A stretch of DNA of 64,000 nt from Exiguobacterium sp. TNDT2 (GCF_003331145.1 NZ_QLVE01000010.1:18366-82365); one strand, 5' to 3'. Positions 1 to 9,271 are shown, counted from the stretch's first letter. A program made the numbers and translations. Notes: generated by a model from the letters alone, not told the origin.

Positions 1-978
1 GGAAAACTGTCGAACGTGTACGTCCTATTTGGGACAGAGAAATATTTACTGGAGACGTGGGAACGGGCGATCGTCAAAGCCGCTAACCCGTCTGGTGACC
101 AATTTGATGTCATGCAGCTCGACTTGCACGAGACGTCACTCGACACGGCACTCGACGAAGCAGAGACAGTACCTTTTTTCAGCGAGTATCGGACCGTCAT
201 TGTCAAACATGCCCAGTTCTTGACGGGGGCGAAAGAAAAGCAGAAACAAAATGTCGAGCGCTTGACGGATTACGCGTTACAACCGGCGCCTTACTCTGTG
301 CTCGTCTTTGTCATTGAAGCGGAAAAACTCGATGAACGAAAAAAAGTTGTCAAACGCCTGAAAGAACGGGCCATCGTCCTCGAAGCGAAAAAACCGAGCC
401 AATCCGAATTAATGCGTTATGTCGGCGATGAATTGAATCGTCGTGGTCAAAAGATGGAGCGGGCGACCGTCGAGCGTCTGTTGTTCCTCTGTCAAGACGA
501 TTGGGGCAAACTCGTGCGCGAGCTTGAGAAGTTACAACTCTATGCAAGTGAAGGCGCCGATATCCCGATCGAGATTGTCAATGACTTGGTCCCGCGGACG
601 CTCGAGGATAACGTGTTCCAACTGTCCGAATTTTTAGTGGCCCGACGTGCGGATGCGGCTCTTCGCCTCGTCCGGGATTTAGAGAAGCAAGGGCAAGAAT
701 TGATTGGTCTATTGTCGCTCCTCGCCCGACAGTATCGGAATATGTATCTCGCGAAACAGCTGACGGAGAAGGGGTATGGCGAGAAACAAATCGCCTCGAA
801 AATCGGGGCACACCCGTACACGGTAAAACTCGCCTCACAAGCGAGCCGGAATTTCTCAGAGGCCCAGCTCGGCCGGGCACTGACGTTGATTGCCGATGCG
901 GACGAGGTGATGAAGACGGGACGGGGCGACAAGCAAATCGTTTTCGATACGCTCGTCTGCCAATTGACATTACTATGA
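1..978 (+). CDS. holA: DNA polymerase III subunit delta (5' end outside window)
   Basis: Clamp-loader delta subunit, which opens the beta sliding clamp. The reading frame is open to the first base of the window, and the residues before the GTG at 16 (GKLSN) continue the family alignment into VYVLFGTEKYLL. The true start is therefore upstream, about 15-20 residues away judging from the ~345-residue Bacillus protein. Conserved stretches include KLDERKK near residue 100, LVPRTLEDNVFQL in the lid/third-domain junction, and GEKQIASKIGAHPYTVKLA in the C-terminal collar domain. Like other delta subunits it has no Walker ATPase motif. The next gene starts 9 bases after the stop. holA beside rpsT and lepA matches Bacillus order. 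Confidence 0.93.
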   Translation, partial: GKLSNVYVLFGTEKYLLETWERAIVKAANPSGDQFDVMQLDLHETSLDTALDEAETVPFFSEYRTVIVKHAQFLTGAKEKQKQNVERLTDYALQPAPYSVLVFVIEAEKLDERKKVVKRLKERAIVLEAKKPSQSELMRYVGDELNRRGQKMERATVERLLFLCQDDWGKLVRELEKLQLYASEGADIPIEIVNDLVPRTLEDNVFQLSEFLVARRADAALRLVRDLEKQGQELIGLLSLLARQYRNMYLAKQLTEKGYGEKQIASKIGAHPYTVKLASQASRNFSEAQLGRALTLIADADEVMKTGRGDKQIVFDTLVCQLTLL

Positions 979-987
979 GGTGAAGAC

Positions 988-1422
988 ATGGGATTACAGG
1001 AAGTCGGACTAGAAGATGTGATTCCGCTCCGGCATGACGTGTTACGTCCGGGGCAGGCGATTGAAACGTGTTATTTTGAAGGGGATGACGCCGAGACGAC
1101 TCGTCACTTCGCCTGGGTCGAAGATGGTCGTGTCATGTCGATTGCGACCGTCATGGAAGTGAAGCGTGACTTCGATGGTCAGACGGTGGCGTACCAACTC
1201 AGAGGGATGGCAACTGACCCGAAATCTGCTGGTCAAGGGATTGGCTCGGCCTTCTTACAGGCGCTCCACCGCGAGCTCGATGACGCTTGGTGGTGCAACG
1301 CCCGAGAAGTGGCAGTCCGTTTCTATGAACGGAACGGTCTAGTGAAGATCGGTGACGCGTTCGACATTCCGGGGATTGGACCCCACTATGTGATGAGAAC
1401 CAAAAAAACAGCCGGCTCCTAA
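988..1422 (+). CDS. GNAT family N-acetyltransferase
   Basis: A 144-residue protein of the GNAT fold, predicted to transfer an acetyl group from acetyl-CoA to an unknown amine. The acetyl-CoA binding motif A is clear around residues 70-90 (RGMATDPKSAGQGIGSAF), with the Q-x-x-G-x-G/A type loop. The C-terminal ARFYERNGL-like strand (AVRFYERNGL) is typical of the family. The start is supported by a GAGGTGAAG ribosome site. It follows holA by 9 bases and is probably cotranscribed. The last codons lie inside the terminator hairpin at 1407-1436. The substrate cannot be inferred. Confidence 0.85.
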   Translation: MGLQEVGLEDVIPLRHDVLRPGQAIETCYFEGDDAETTRHFAWVEDGRVMSIATVMEVKRDFDGQTVAYQLRGMATDPKSAGQGIGSAFLQALHRELDDAWWCNAREVAVRFYERNGLVKIGDAFDIPGIGPHYVMRTKKTAGS

Positions 1423-1436
1423 TGGAGGCGGCTGTT
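1407..1436. terminator. Bidirectional terminator between GNAT gene and rpsT
   Basis: Hairpin with 13-base arms (1407-1419 and 1424-1436, one mismatch) and a TAAT loop. On the minus strand it is followed by seven Ts, serving rpsT. On the plus strand a short CCGTTTT follows. The hairpin arm encodes the last residues and stop of the GNAT gene. Confidence 0.8.
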
Positions 1437-1452
1437 CCGTTTTAGTCTCTAA

Positions 1453-1713
1453 TTAGAGAGCTGCGATGCGAGCTGCGAGACGTGATTTGTCACGGCCAGC
1501 TTTGTTTTGGTGGATAAGACCTTTTGCTGCAGCTTTGTCGATTTTCTTCGTAGCGAGGACGAAAGCTTCTTGAGCAGCTTCTTTGTTTCCTTCGAGTACG
1601 AGAGCGTCAACACGTTTCACTGCTGTACGCATTGCTGCTTTCTCTTGCGAGTTCGCGACGCGACGCTTTTCAGAAGTTTTTGCACGTTTGATTGCTGATT
1701 TGATGTTTGCCAT
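1453..1713 (-). CDS. rpsT: 30S ribosomal protein S20
   Basis: An 86-residue, Lys/Arg/Ala-rich small-subunit protein that binds 16S rRNA. The start [18 protein letters not shown] and the end [19 protein letters not shown] are the family signatures, and the length is normal. A strong GGGGGTGA ribosome site precedes the ATG. It is transcribed against its neighbours from its own promoter (1788-1816) and ends at the shared hairpin 1407-1436. In Bacillus gpr and spoIIP lie between rpsT and lepA; here there is only the 220-base divergent promoter region. Confidence 0.97.
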   Translation of the reverse strand: MANIKSAIKRAKTSEKRRVANSQEKAAMRTAVKRVDALVLEGNKEAAQEAFVLATKKIDKAAAKGLIHQNKAGRDKSRLAARIAAL

Positions 1714-1787
1714 TGTTTTGTCACCCCCTGAAACAAGAAAGTGTATGTTCTCATTACTTCAAGTAATCATTCAACAGAACAAGCACA

Positions 1788-1816
1788 ATTGTAGCAAACG
1801 GTTATTCGAAAAGCAA
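1788..1816 (-). promoter_or_regulatory. SigA-type promoter of rpsT
   Basis: On the minus strand TTGCTT (1811-1816) and TACAAT (1788-1793) are separated by 17 bases, with a TG just before the -10. The predicted leader of about 65 bases contains the short palindrome ATTACTT-C-AAGTAAT (about 1753-1767), whose role is unknown. Confidence 0.75.
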
Positions 1817-1887
1817 CCACTTGATGATTATTCTGAAAACTATATGTGGTATTGTTGAAGTAGGTCGTACACATACACTTAGGATTT

Positions 1888-1896
1888 TGATATAAT
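1888..1896 (+). promoter_or_regulatory. Extended -10 promoter of lepA
   Basis: TGA followed by TATAAT (1891-1896) forms an extended -10 element. No good -35 hexamer stands 16-18 bases upstream. Predicted transcription starts about 30 bases before the lepA start codon. Confidence 0.65.
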
Positions 1897-1933
1897 GACA
1901 CGGTATGCATGAGAAGGATAGGTGAACCCATAT

Positions 1934-3757
1934 ATGAACAAACAAGAATTAGAGGATCGTCAGAAGAAGATTCGGAACTTTTCTATCATCGCTCACATCG
2001 ACCATGGAAAGTCGACGCTCGCTGACCGGATTCTCGAGAGAACTGGTGCGCTCACGGCGCGTGAAATGAAAGAACAGACGCTCGACGCGATGGATCTCGA
2101 ACGCGAACGCGGGATTACGATCAAGTTGAACGCTGTTAAATTGAACTATACCGCAAAAGATGGCGAAGAGTACATCCTTCACTTGATCGATACACCGGGA
2201 CACGTCGACTTCACGTATGAAGTGTCGCGCTCACTTGCGGCTTGCGAAGGGGCCGTCCTCGTCGTCGATGCGGCGCAAGGGATTGAGGCCCAGACGCTTG
2301 CGAACGTTTATCTCGCACTCGATAACGACCTTGAAATCATCCCGGTCATCAACAAGATCGACTTGCCATCGGCCGACGTTGAACGCGTCCGTCAAGAGAT
2401 CGAGGACGTCATCGGTTTGGATGCGAGTGACGCCGTACCGGCTTCAGCCAAGGCAGGGATTGGGATTGAAGAGATTCTCGAACAAGTTGTCGAACTCGTC
2501 CCAGCACCGACGGGAGATCCGTCAGCACCGCTCCAAGCACTTATCTTCGACTCATATTATGACGCCTATCGTGGCGTCGTCGCCTCGATTCGAATCGTCA
2601 ACGGTTCGGTCAAAGTCGGGGACAAGGTCCAAATGATGTCGACGGGTAAATCGTTTGAAGTCACGGACCTTGGCGTCTCGACTCCGAAGCCTTTATCGGT
2701 GAAAGAATTGAATGTTGGAGACGTTGGTACGCTATCGGCGTCCATCAAGACGGTCGGTGACGTCCGTGTCGGGGATACGATCACGCTCGCTAAAAATCCT
2801 TCGACGGAACAGCTCCCAGGTTACCGGAAGATGAACCCGATGGTGTACTGTGGTCTATATCCGATTGACGCCGCCAAATATAACGATTTGCGCGAAGCGC
2901 TTGAACGGCTTCAGTTGTCGGATGCGGCACTCGAATTCGAACCGGAGACGTCCCAAGCACTCGGCTTTGGCTTCCGCAGCGGATTCCTTGGCATGCTCCA
3001 TATGGAGATCATTCAAGAGCGGATCGAGCGTGAGTTCGGAATCGACTTGATTACGACGGCACCGTCGGTCATCTATCATGTCACGACGACGGCGGGCGAG
3101 GTTGTCCACGTCGATAACCCGTCGAAGATGCCGGAACAACAAAAAGTCGAGTCGATTGAAGAGCCATACGTCAAAGCGGCCATCATGACACCGAACGATT
3201 ATGTCGGGGCCATTATGGAACTCTGTCAGAAGAAACGCGGCAGCTTCATCGATATGCAGTACATCGATACGACCCGCGTCAAAATCACGTACGACATCCC
3301 GCTCAGTGAAATCGTCTACGACTTCTTCGACCAGTTGAAATCAAGCACGAAAGGATATGCTTCGCTCGATTACGACTTGATCGGGTATCGCCCGTCACGC
3401 CTCGTCAAGATGGATATCCTCCTCAACAATGAACTCGTCGATGCGCTCAGCTTCATCGTTCACCGCGATTTCGCCTACGAACGCGGCAAGGTCATCGTCG
3501 AGAAATTGAAGGCGCTCATCCCGCGGATGCAGTTCGAAGTGCCGATTCAAGCAGCGGTCGGAACGAAGATCGTCGCCCGCTCGACGATTAAGGCGCTCCG
3601 TAAGAACGTCCTCGCTAAATGTTACGGCGGTGACATCTCACGGAAACGTAAATTGCTCGAGAAACAAAAAGAAGGTAAAAAGCGCATGAAGATGGTTGGT
3701 TCCGTCGAAGTGCCACAAGAAGCGTTCATGTCCGTCTTGTCGATGGACGAAGAATAA
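1934..3757 (+). CDS. lepA: Elongation factor 4 (ribosomal back-translocase LepA)
   Basis: A 607-residue translational GTPase that acts on stalled 70S ribosomes. The G1 motif [10 protein letters not shown]3 DTPGH and G4 NKID are present in the first 135 residues. They are followed by EF-G-like domains and the LepA-specific C-terminal domain ([21 protein letters not shown]). An in-frame GTG lies 12 bases upstream, but the ATG at 1934 has the AGGTG site at a better distance (9 bases) and matches the family N terminus. It ends just before a strong terminator. Confidence 0.96.
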   Translation: MNKQELEDRQKKIRNFSIIAHIDHGKSTLADRILERTGALTAREMKEQTLDAMDLERERGITIKLNAVKLNYTAKDGEEYILHLIDTPGHVDFTYEVSRSLAACEGAVLVVDAAQGIEAQTLANVYLALDNDLEIIPVINKIDLPSADVERVRQEIEDVIGLDASDAVPASAKAGIGIEEILEQVVELVPAPTGDPSAPLQALIFDSYYDAYRGVVASIRIVNGSVKVGDKVQMMSTGKSFEVTDLGVSTPKPLSVKELNVGDVGTLSASIKTVGDVRVGDTITLAKNPSTEQLPGYRKMNPMVYCGLYPIDAAKYNDLREALERLQLSDAALEFEPETSQALGFGFRSGFLGMLHMEIIQERIEREFGIDLITTAPSVIYHVTTTAGEVVHVDNPSKMPEQQKVESIEEPYVKAAIMTPNDYVGAIMELCQKKRGSFIDMQYIDTTRVKITYDIPLSEIVYDFFDQLKSSTKGYASLDYDLIGYRPSRLVKMDILLNNELVDALSFIVHRDFAYERGKVIVEKLKALIPRMQFEVPIQAAVGTKIVARSTIKALRKNVLAKCYGGDISRKRKLLEKQKEGKKRMKMVGSVEVPQEAFMSVLSMDEE

Positions 3758-3762
3758 TCGTT

Positions 3763-3786
3763 CGCCCTTATCTCCGGATAAGGGCG
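3763..3786 (+). terminator. Terminator of lepA
   Basis: Perfect 10-base stem CGCCCTTATC/GATAAGGGCG with a TCCG loop, followed by ATTTTT. It begins 5 bases after the lepA stop codon. Confidence 0.88.
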
Positions 3787-3817
3787 ATTTTTCTCATTTG
3801 GCAGGATTCGGCACGTC

Positions 3818-3835
3818 GGGTACGGAATAGTACCC
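3818..3835. repeat. Small inverted repeat upstream of serC
   Basis: GGGTAC, six-base spacer, GTACCC, centred about 38 bases before the serC start codon. There is no T tract, so it is not a terminator. It could be an operator or 5' leader hairpin; no clear serC promoter was found nearby. Confidence 0.4.
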
Positions 3836-3864
3836 ACTTACAGATAAAAAGAGGAGGAGTGGCG

Positions 3865-4935
3865 GTGGTCTATAATTTTTCAGCCGGGCCAGGCGTATTG
3901 CCGGAACCTGTCTTACGTGAAGTGCAAGCCGAGTTTCATTCCTATAAACAAGGGGTGTCCATCGTCGAGATGAGTCATCGTTCCGAAACGTTCGCCACGA
4001 TTGTCGAGCAGCTCGAGATGAGACTGCGGCGGTTGATGCACATTCCTGACGACTACGCCGTCCTGTTCCTTCAAGGGGGAGCGACGCTGCAATTTTCGAT
4101 GGTACCGATGAACCTACGCGCGACCGGTCGTTTCGCCTATCTCGACAGCGGGATTTGGTCGAAGAAGGCCATCGCCGATGCGAAACACTTCGGTAACGTC
4201 ATCGTCGTGGGCAGTTCAGCCTCATCGAACTATGGCACAATTCCGGAGTGGCCGGAGCATATACAGGACGTCGATTATCTTCATGTGACGTTGAACAACA
4301 CGATTGAAGGGACGCGCTATACGAAACTGCCGGACACGGGAGTCCCGCTCGTTGCCGACGTCTCGTCGAACATCTTGGCGGAAGCGATTGACGTCAAGCG
4401 CTATGGGCTATTATATGCCGGTGCCCAAAAAAATATCGGGCCGGCCGGATTGACGCTCGTCATCATCCGTCGCGATTTGATTGTCGACCGTGACTTGCCG
4501 TCATACCTCGCGTACAGCAAGCACGTTGATACGCTGCTCAACACGCCATCGACGTTCAGTCTATACGTCGCCGAGCGCGTGCTCGCCTGGGTCGAGGGAG
4601 AAGGCGGGGTCGAGGCGATGGAACGTCGCAACGTCGAGAAGAGTGGTCTGTTGTACGATGCTTTAGATGCATCGCCACTGTTTCATGCCGTCGTCTCGGG
4701 CAAGCAGCGGTCGCTGACGAACATCCCGTTCACGACCGGGGATGCCGAGACGGACCGGGCGTTTCAACGATTCGCCGAGGCACGCGGATTAATCGAGCTC
4801 GGGGGTCACCGTTCGGTCGGCGGCCTGCGAGCCAGTCTATACAACGCGATGCCGCTCGAAGGCGTGACACGTCTCATCGATGTGATGCATGAGTTTGAAC
4901 AGGAGGGACAAGATGTTTCATATAAAAACGTATAA
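3865..4935 (+). CDS. serC: Phosphoserine aminotransferase
   Basis: PLP enzyme converting 3-phosphohydroxypyruvate and glutamate to phosphoserine, the second step of serine synthesis. It has 356 residues, the usual length. The N terminus YNFSAGPGVLPEPVL and the PLP-lysine region GAQKNIGPAGLT (about residue 190) are typical. Two in-frame GTGs exist. The one at 3865 stands 7 bases after GAGGAGG, whereas the GTG at 3859 nearly touches that site, so 3865 is preferred. It overlaps serA by 23 bases, so the two are translationally coupled. Confidence 0.94.
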   Translation: MVYNFSAGPGVLPEPVLREVQAEFHSYKQGVSIVEMSHRSETFATIVEQLEMRLRRLMHIPDDYAVLFLQGGATLQFSMVPMNLRATGRFAYLDSGIWSKKAIADAKHFGNVIVVGSSASSNYGTIPEWPEHIQDVDYLHVTLNNTIEGTRYTKLPDTGVPLVADVSSNILAEAIDVKRYGLLYAGAQKNIGPAGLTLVIIRRDLIVDRDLPSYLAYSKHVDTLLNTPSTFSLYVAERVLAWVEGEGGVEAMERRNVEKSGLLYDALDASPLFHAVVSGKQRSLTNIPFTTGDAETDRAFQRFAEARGLIELGGHRSVGGLRASLYNAMPLEGVTRLIDVMHEFEQEGQDVSYKNV

Positions 4936-6076
4936 TCAAATCGCAGAAGACGGGTTACGACGTTTCGAGCCGAGCGAGTATGCCGTCAATGACGCCGAAC
5001 AAGCGGACGCCTGGGTCATTCGGAGCCATGACGTCCATCAGGCGGACATCCCGCCTTACTTGCTCGCCATCGCCCGGGCCGGTGCCGGCGTGAACAATAT
5101 CCCGCTCGACCGGCTCGCCCGTCAAGGGGTCGTCGTGTTCCATACGCCGGGCGCGAATGCGAACGCGGTCAAAGAACTCGTGCTCGCCAGCATGCTGTTA
5201 TCGGTCCGTCCGATTTTGGAAGGGGCGAACTGGGTCAACAATCATACGTTTGCCGATCAGACATCGCTCGAAGAAGCGATGGAACAACAGAAACGGCGTT
5301 TCGTCGGGTCCGAACTGCGAGGCAAGCGCGTCGGCATCGTCGGTCTCGGTGCAATCGGGGCGTCGCTCGCGAACGATTTGCTCCATCTCGGCATCGACGT
5401 CATCGGGTACGACCCGCACTTATCGGTCGACGGGGCCTGGAATATCTCACAACAAGTAAAACGGGCGAAGCAGTTGAGCGAGTTGCTCGTCGACGTCGAC
5501 ATCCTGACGATTCATATGCCGCTCACGGATGACACGCGCCACATGATTGATGCGACATGGTTCAAGCAGATGAAACCGGGCGCTACCGTTTTGAATTTCG
5601 CCCGGGGTGAACTCGTGAATGACGCCGATTTGTTAGAAGCGCTCGATGACAACGTGGCGACATACATCACCGACTTCCCGAAACAAGTGCTGCTCGGACA
5701 TCCGCAAGTCGTCGCCTTCCCGCATCTCGGCGCCTCGACCCACGAGTCTGAGGTGAACTGTGCAATCCAAGCCGTCGATACGCTCAAACTGTATCTCGAG
5801 ACCGGTAGTATCCGAAACTCGGCCAATTTCCCGAACACGGAACTCCCTTACGTCGGCAAGCGGCGTTTGGCCGTGCTCCATTTGAACGTCCCGAACATGG
5901 TCGGTCAAATCGCGAGCCGGCTCGCCGAGAACGGAATCAATATCGACAACATGGTCAACCGGAGCCGCAACGACGTAGCCTATACGTTGATTGACATCGA
6001 CAACCACAAACATGAGACGCTATCCGTGCACGCTTTATATGACATCGAGGGCGTCATGCGCGTCCGCGAATTTTAA
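4913..6076 (+). CDS. serA: D-3-phosphoglycerate dehydrogenase (single ACT domain)
   Basis: Catalyses the NAD-dependent first step of serine synthesis. It has 387 residues, the shorter form without the intervening domain of long SerA. The NAD-binding loop VGIVGLGAIGASLA (about 140-155) is present. ARGELVNDADLL carries the substrate-binding Arg region and HLGASTHESE carries the catalytic His. A C-terminal ACT domain starts near residue 320 (LAVLHLNVPNMVGQIASRL) and suggests serine feedback. The start at 4913 has an AGGAGGG site 5 bases upstream. It lies inside the serC-serA-DUF1015 operon. Confidence 0.93.
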   Translation: MFHIKTYNQIAEDGLRRFEPSEYAVNDAEQADAWVIRSHDVHQADIPPYLLAIARAGAGVNNIPLDRLARQGVVVFHTPGANANAVKELVLASMLLSVRPILEGANWVNNHTFADQTSLEEAMEQQKRRFVGSELRGKRVGIVGLGAIGASLANDLLHLGIDVIGYDPHLSVDGAWNISQQVKRAKQLSELLVDVDILTIHMPLTDDTRHMIDATWFKQMKPGATVLNFARGELVNDADLLEALDDNVATYITDFPKQVLLGHPQVVAFPHLGASTHESEVNCAIQAVDTLKLYLETGSIRNSANFPNTELPYVGKRRLAVLHLNVPNMVGQIASRLAENGINIDNMVNRSRNDVAYTLIDIDNHKHETLSVHALYDIEGVMRVREF

Positions 6077-6088
6077 GGAGGAATGACC

Positions 6089-7273
6089 ATGGTCGTATTC
6101 AAACCGTTTGCCCCATACATGCCAAAACATCCCGAGAACGTTGCCGCTGACCCGTACGATATCGTCAGTGTCGAACAGGCTCGTGAAGACGTCGAACAGC
6201 GTCCCGATTCATTTCTTGCGGTCGATAAGCCGGAACTGTTCACGGCGGACATGCCGCTCGAAACGTGGGGACAACGAGCCCGTCATGAGCTCGAACGGCT
6301 TTATAAGAGCGAGTTGACCGAACGGACCCACGGGTTTTATGTTTACCGGCTCATCGATCAAGGGCGTGTCCAGACAGGGCTCGTCGCCACATTCTCGGTG
6401 ACCGATTATGAGGCCGGTCGCATCAAGATTCATGAGCACACCCGTGCCGCGAAAGAACGCGAACGCGTCGAGCACGTATCGGCGACGAAAGCGCACACCG
6501 GCCCGATTTTGATGAGCCACGCGCCGGACGAAGGGTTGCGTCGCATCTTGGACGACGCGACGACAGGAGAGGCGTTGTTTGCCTTCACGGACAGTGAAGG
6601 TGTCATCCATGAAGGCTATGCCGTGCCATCCAAGCATCAAGCGCGCGTCATCATGATCGGAGCCACCATTCCGGCCATCTATATCGCCGACGGGCATCAC
6701 CGTGCCAAAGCCGCGGCCGTCGTCGCCCGGAGTCCGATTCATGAAGGGGAATCGAAACAAGAGCGGGATCATTTCCTCGGCGTCCTCTTCCCGAGCGATG
6801 AGCTGACGATTTTGCCGTATCATCGGATTTTGAATCAAGTGGCCCATGAAGAAGTGATGGTGCTGCTCGAAAGTCTGGATTTCTCGTATGACATCGAGTC
6901 GGTCCCTTTCTTGTATGTCCCGAACGAGCGGGGCACGTTCGGTTTTTCTAACTGGGGCGAACATTTCATGCTCAAAAAACGACAGACGACGACGGCGCTC
7001 GACGTCGAGACGTTGCAACGAGATGTGCTCGAACCATATTTTCACGTCACGGACGTTCGCACTGATCCTCGCATCGATTTCATTGGCGGCAAGGATGCCC
7101 TGACACGCCTCATCCACTTGGCTGGACGTAGGGACGTCGTCGTGTTGACGTGCCACGCCACGGCGATGGAAGAGTTGATGCGCGTCGCCGATGAGAGCGG
7201 TCAAATGCCGCCAAAATCGACGTGGTTCGAACCGAAATTGAAGAGCGGTCTGTTCATTCATCGGTTCGATTGA
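6089..7273 (+). CDS. DUF1015 family protein
   Basis: A 394-residue member of DUF1015 (COG4198), function not established. The N terminus VVFKPFAPYMP and VAADPYDIVS and the central motif IADGHHRAKAAA (about residue 210) identify the family. No transmembrane or signal segment is visible, so it is probably cytosolic. AAGGAGG stands 7 bases before the ATG at 6089; an in-frame ATG two codons earlier overlaps that site. The gene follows serA by 12 bases. Its position suggests a role linked to serine or phosphoserine metabolism, which is inference only. No terminator was seen before hemW. Confidence 0.88.
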   Translation: MVVFKPFAPYMPKHPENVAADPYDIVSVEQAREDVEQRPDSFLAVDKPELFTADMPLETWGQRARHELERLYKSELTERTHGFYVYRLIDQGRVQTGLVATFSVTDYEAGRIKIHEHTRAAKERERVEHVSATKAHTGPILMSHAPDEGLRRILDDATTGEALFAFTDSEGVIHEGYAVPSKHQARVIMIGATIPAIYIADGHHRAKAAAVVARSPIHEGESKQERDHFLGVLFPSDELTILPYHRILNQVAHEEVMVLLESLDFSYDIESVPFLYVPNERGTFGFSNWGEHFMLKKRQTTTALDVETLQRDVLEPYFHVTDVRTDPRIDFIGGKDALTRLIHLAGRRDVVVLTCHATAMEELMRVADESGQMPPKSTWFEPKLKSGLFIHRFD

Positions 7274-7338
7274 ACGTGCAGAGTGGCGTCACGACGTGAA
7301 AAGCGTTATAAATGGAAGAGAAGAAAGGGGTGGCCGCC

Positions 7339-8493
7339 ATGGCTAAAGCCGTATATCTTCACATTCCATTTTGTGAACATATTTGTTATTACTGCGATTT
7401 CAACAAGGTGTTCTTGAAGAACCAACCGGTTGATGACTATTTAGATGCACTTGAACGAGAAATCAAACTCTCGCTCAAACAATATCCGACCGATACGATC
7501 GAGACGATCTTTATCGGCGGCGGGACACCGACCGCACTCGATGAGGCGCAGATGAAACGTCTCATGGATATGGTCGCGCGTCACTTGCTCCCGCTCGCGT
7601 CGCCGAATCTCGAATACTCGGTCGAGGCGAACCCGAACTTCGTGAGCGCCGAGAAGCTTGATACGATGAAACAGGGCGGCGTCAACCGCGTCAGTTTCGG
7701 TGTCCAAACGTTCGATGACGGCGGACTCGAACGGATCGGACGGACACACCGGGCCGATGACGTGTTCGCGACCGTGACAGAGGCCGCGAAGCGATTCGAT
7801 AACATTTCAATCGACTTGATGTTCGGCTTGCCGGAGCAGACGCTTGAGCAGATCGAGCGCGACCTCGACTTGGCGTTCAAGCTTCCGATTCAACACGTGT
7901 CTTCCTATTCGTTGATCCTCGAGCCGCACACCGTGTTCGCGATTCAAGAACGAAAAGGAAAGCTGCGCCTTCCGGGCGAGGACATCGAAGTCGCGATGTA
8001 TTTGAAAGTGATGGAGACGCTCGAACGTCGCGGTTTGAAGCAATACGAGATTTCGAACTATAGCCTCGAAGGACGCGAGAGCCGTCACAACCAAGTGTAC
8101 TGGCGCAACGAAGAGTATTATGGTTTCGGGGCCGGAGCGCACAGTTATTTGAACGGGGAACGGCGGGCGAACATCGCCCCGATTCCGCACTATATCAAGG
8201 AGGAAGGGCTACCGGTTCGCAATACGACGACGCTCGAGACGTTCGAGAAGATGGAAGAGGAACTGTTCCTCGGACTCCGGATGCGTCAAGGCGTGTCGTT
8301 TGCGACGTTCGAGTCGAAGTATGGTGTGTCGATGCGTTCGGTGTTCGGGCACGTCTTGACTGAGCTTGAGGCGAAACGGTTGATCGAGACGACGGACACA
8401 CACGTCCGCTTGACCGAATCTGGGCTCCCGCTCGCCAACGAGGCGTTCGCCGCTTTCATCGGCGAGGCACGGATGATCGACTCACCGGAATAG
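7339..8493 (+). CDS. hemW: Radical SAM heme chaperone HemW
   Basis: A 384-residue radical SAM protein related to HemN. Such proteins bind heme and are thought to deliver it, rather than oxidise coproporphyrinogen. The cluster motif C-x3-C-x2-C is seen in HIPFCEHICYYCDF near residue 20, followed by FIGGGTPT and the HemN-like C-terminal domain. The ATG at 7339 has an AAAGGGG site about 9 bases upstream and matches the Bacillus N terminus. An in-frame ATG 27 bases earlier lacks this. In Bacillus hemW directly follows lepA; here the serine block lies between them. Confidence 0.92.
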   Translation: MAKAVYLHIPFCEHICYYCDFNKVFLKNQPVDDYLDALEREIKLSLKQYPTDTIETIFIGGGTPTALDEAQMKRLMDMVARHLLPLASPNLEYSVEANPNFVSAEKLDTMKQGGVNRVSFGVQTFDDGGLERIGRTHRADDVFATVTEAAKRFDNISIDLMFGLPEQTLEQIERDLDLAFKLPIQHVSSYSLILEPHTVFAIQERKGKLRLPGEDIEVAMYLKVMETLERRGLKQYEISNYSLEGRESRHNQVYWRNEEYYGFGAGAHSYLNGERRANIAPIPHYIKEEGLPVRNTTTLETFEKMEEELFLGLRMRQGVSFATFESKYGVSMRSVFGHVLTELEAKRLIETTDTHVRLTESGLPLANEAFAAFIGEARMIDSPE

Positions 8494-8510
8494 ACATCGA
8501 TGTCATAAAC

Positions 8511-8542
8511 ACAAGGGCGAACCCGGATTGGGTTCGCCCTTG
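8511..8542. terminator. Bidirectional terminator hemW / UPF0637 gene
   Basis: Perfect 14-base stem (ACAAGGGCGAACCC paired with its complement) with a GGATT loop, between two convergent genes. TTTT follows on the plus strand. Confidence 0.85.
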
Positions 8543-8548
8543 TTTTGG

Positions 8549-9154
8549 TCATAAGACAAGATCGCGGTAAAGCGGCAGGAGCCGGCTGAACGTGTCCTCG
8601 ACGAGCGCGAGGAACGCGGCTTCGTTTTGGAGAATCGACGCATCGGCCGGAAGTTGACGTCCAATCAAGAAGTCGGCTTTCTTCACGGTCGCGAACCGTT
8701 CCGTGATTGCCTCAATCGATTCAGCTGACGAATCCTCAATTAAGAACGCGTCTTTTTTCATATGATCCCCGGCGACATGGAAGTCGGGGAACTCTGATTT
8801 GAAGTCGATCGTCATGAGTCGACGGCCGATCGCTTCTTTGTTCGGCATCTCATAGATGAAGGCGAGCCAAATGAAGACGCGATCATCGAACAGGCCGACT
8901 TGGAAATGGGGATGTTTCTTATAGCCGCGCTTATCATGGCAAATGGCCATCCACGTGTCTTTCGGTGGATTGACTGTGCGACGGGCATGTTTGGCGACAT
9001 GCAGATAGAGCGGGAGACCGACATCGGCCTCAAGTTGAGGACCGACCTCGTCATAGATTCGGTGGAACAGCGGTTGAATCTCAGCACGGATCCCAGCCAT
9101 CCGGGCATCGAGTCCGTCTTGTGTGAATACGTTAAATTGTTGTGTTGTAAACAT
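8549..9154 (-). CDS. UPF0637 (DUF1054) family protein, YktB-like
   Basis: A 201-residue cytosolic protein of the UPF0637 family. The family is known structurally, but I know of no assigned function. Recognisable parts are FTTQQFNVFTQDGLDARM at the start, LYLHVAKHARRTVNPPKDTW, and the FQVGLFDDRVFIWLAFIYE core. GAGGTGA precedes the ATG. It is transcribed toward hemW and away from hrcA. It is not part of the heat-shock operon and appears to be an insertion relative to Bacillus order. Confidence 0.85.
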   Translation of the reverse strand: MFTTQQFNVFTQDGLDARMAGIRAEIQPLFHRIYDEVGPQLEADVGLPLYLHVAKHARRTVNPPKDTWMAICHDKRGYKKHPHFQVGLFDDRVFIWLAFIYEMPNKEAIGRRLMTIDFKSEFPDFHVAGDHMKKDAFLIEDSSAESIEAITERFATVKKADFLIGRQLPADASILQNEAAFLALVEDTFSRLLPLYRDLVL

Positions 9155-9243
9155 CTAATCACCTCAATTTGTATCATACCGAAACTTGAAGAGACATGCA
9201 TACCGGAAGGCTTCAATGGACAGGAAAAAATGAGGCGAATGAA

Positions 9244-9271
9244 TTGACAAATGTGGAGAACATGATAATAT
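9244..9271 (+). promoter_or_regulatory. SigA promoter of the hrcA-dnaK operon
   Basis: TTGACA (9244-9249), 16-base spacer, TAATAT (9266-9271) preceded by TG. The CIRCE operator starts about 12 bases after the -10, at the expected transcription start. Confidence 0.85.

Noticed and set aside
6209..7261. A 350-codon open frame on the minus strand inside the DUF1015 gene
   Set aside because: It is the exact antisense of a well-conserved gene, has no recognisable motif, and arises from the codon bias of the host (many GNC codons keep antisense frames open).
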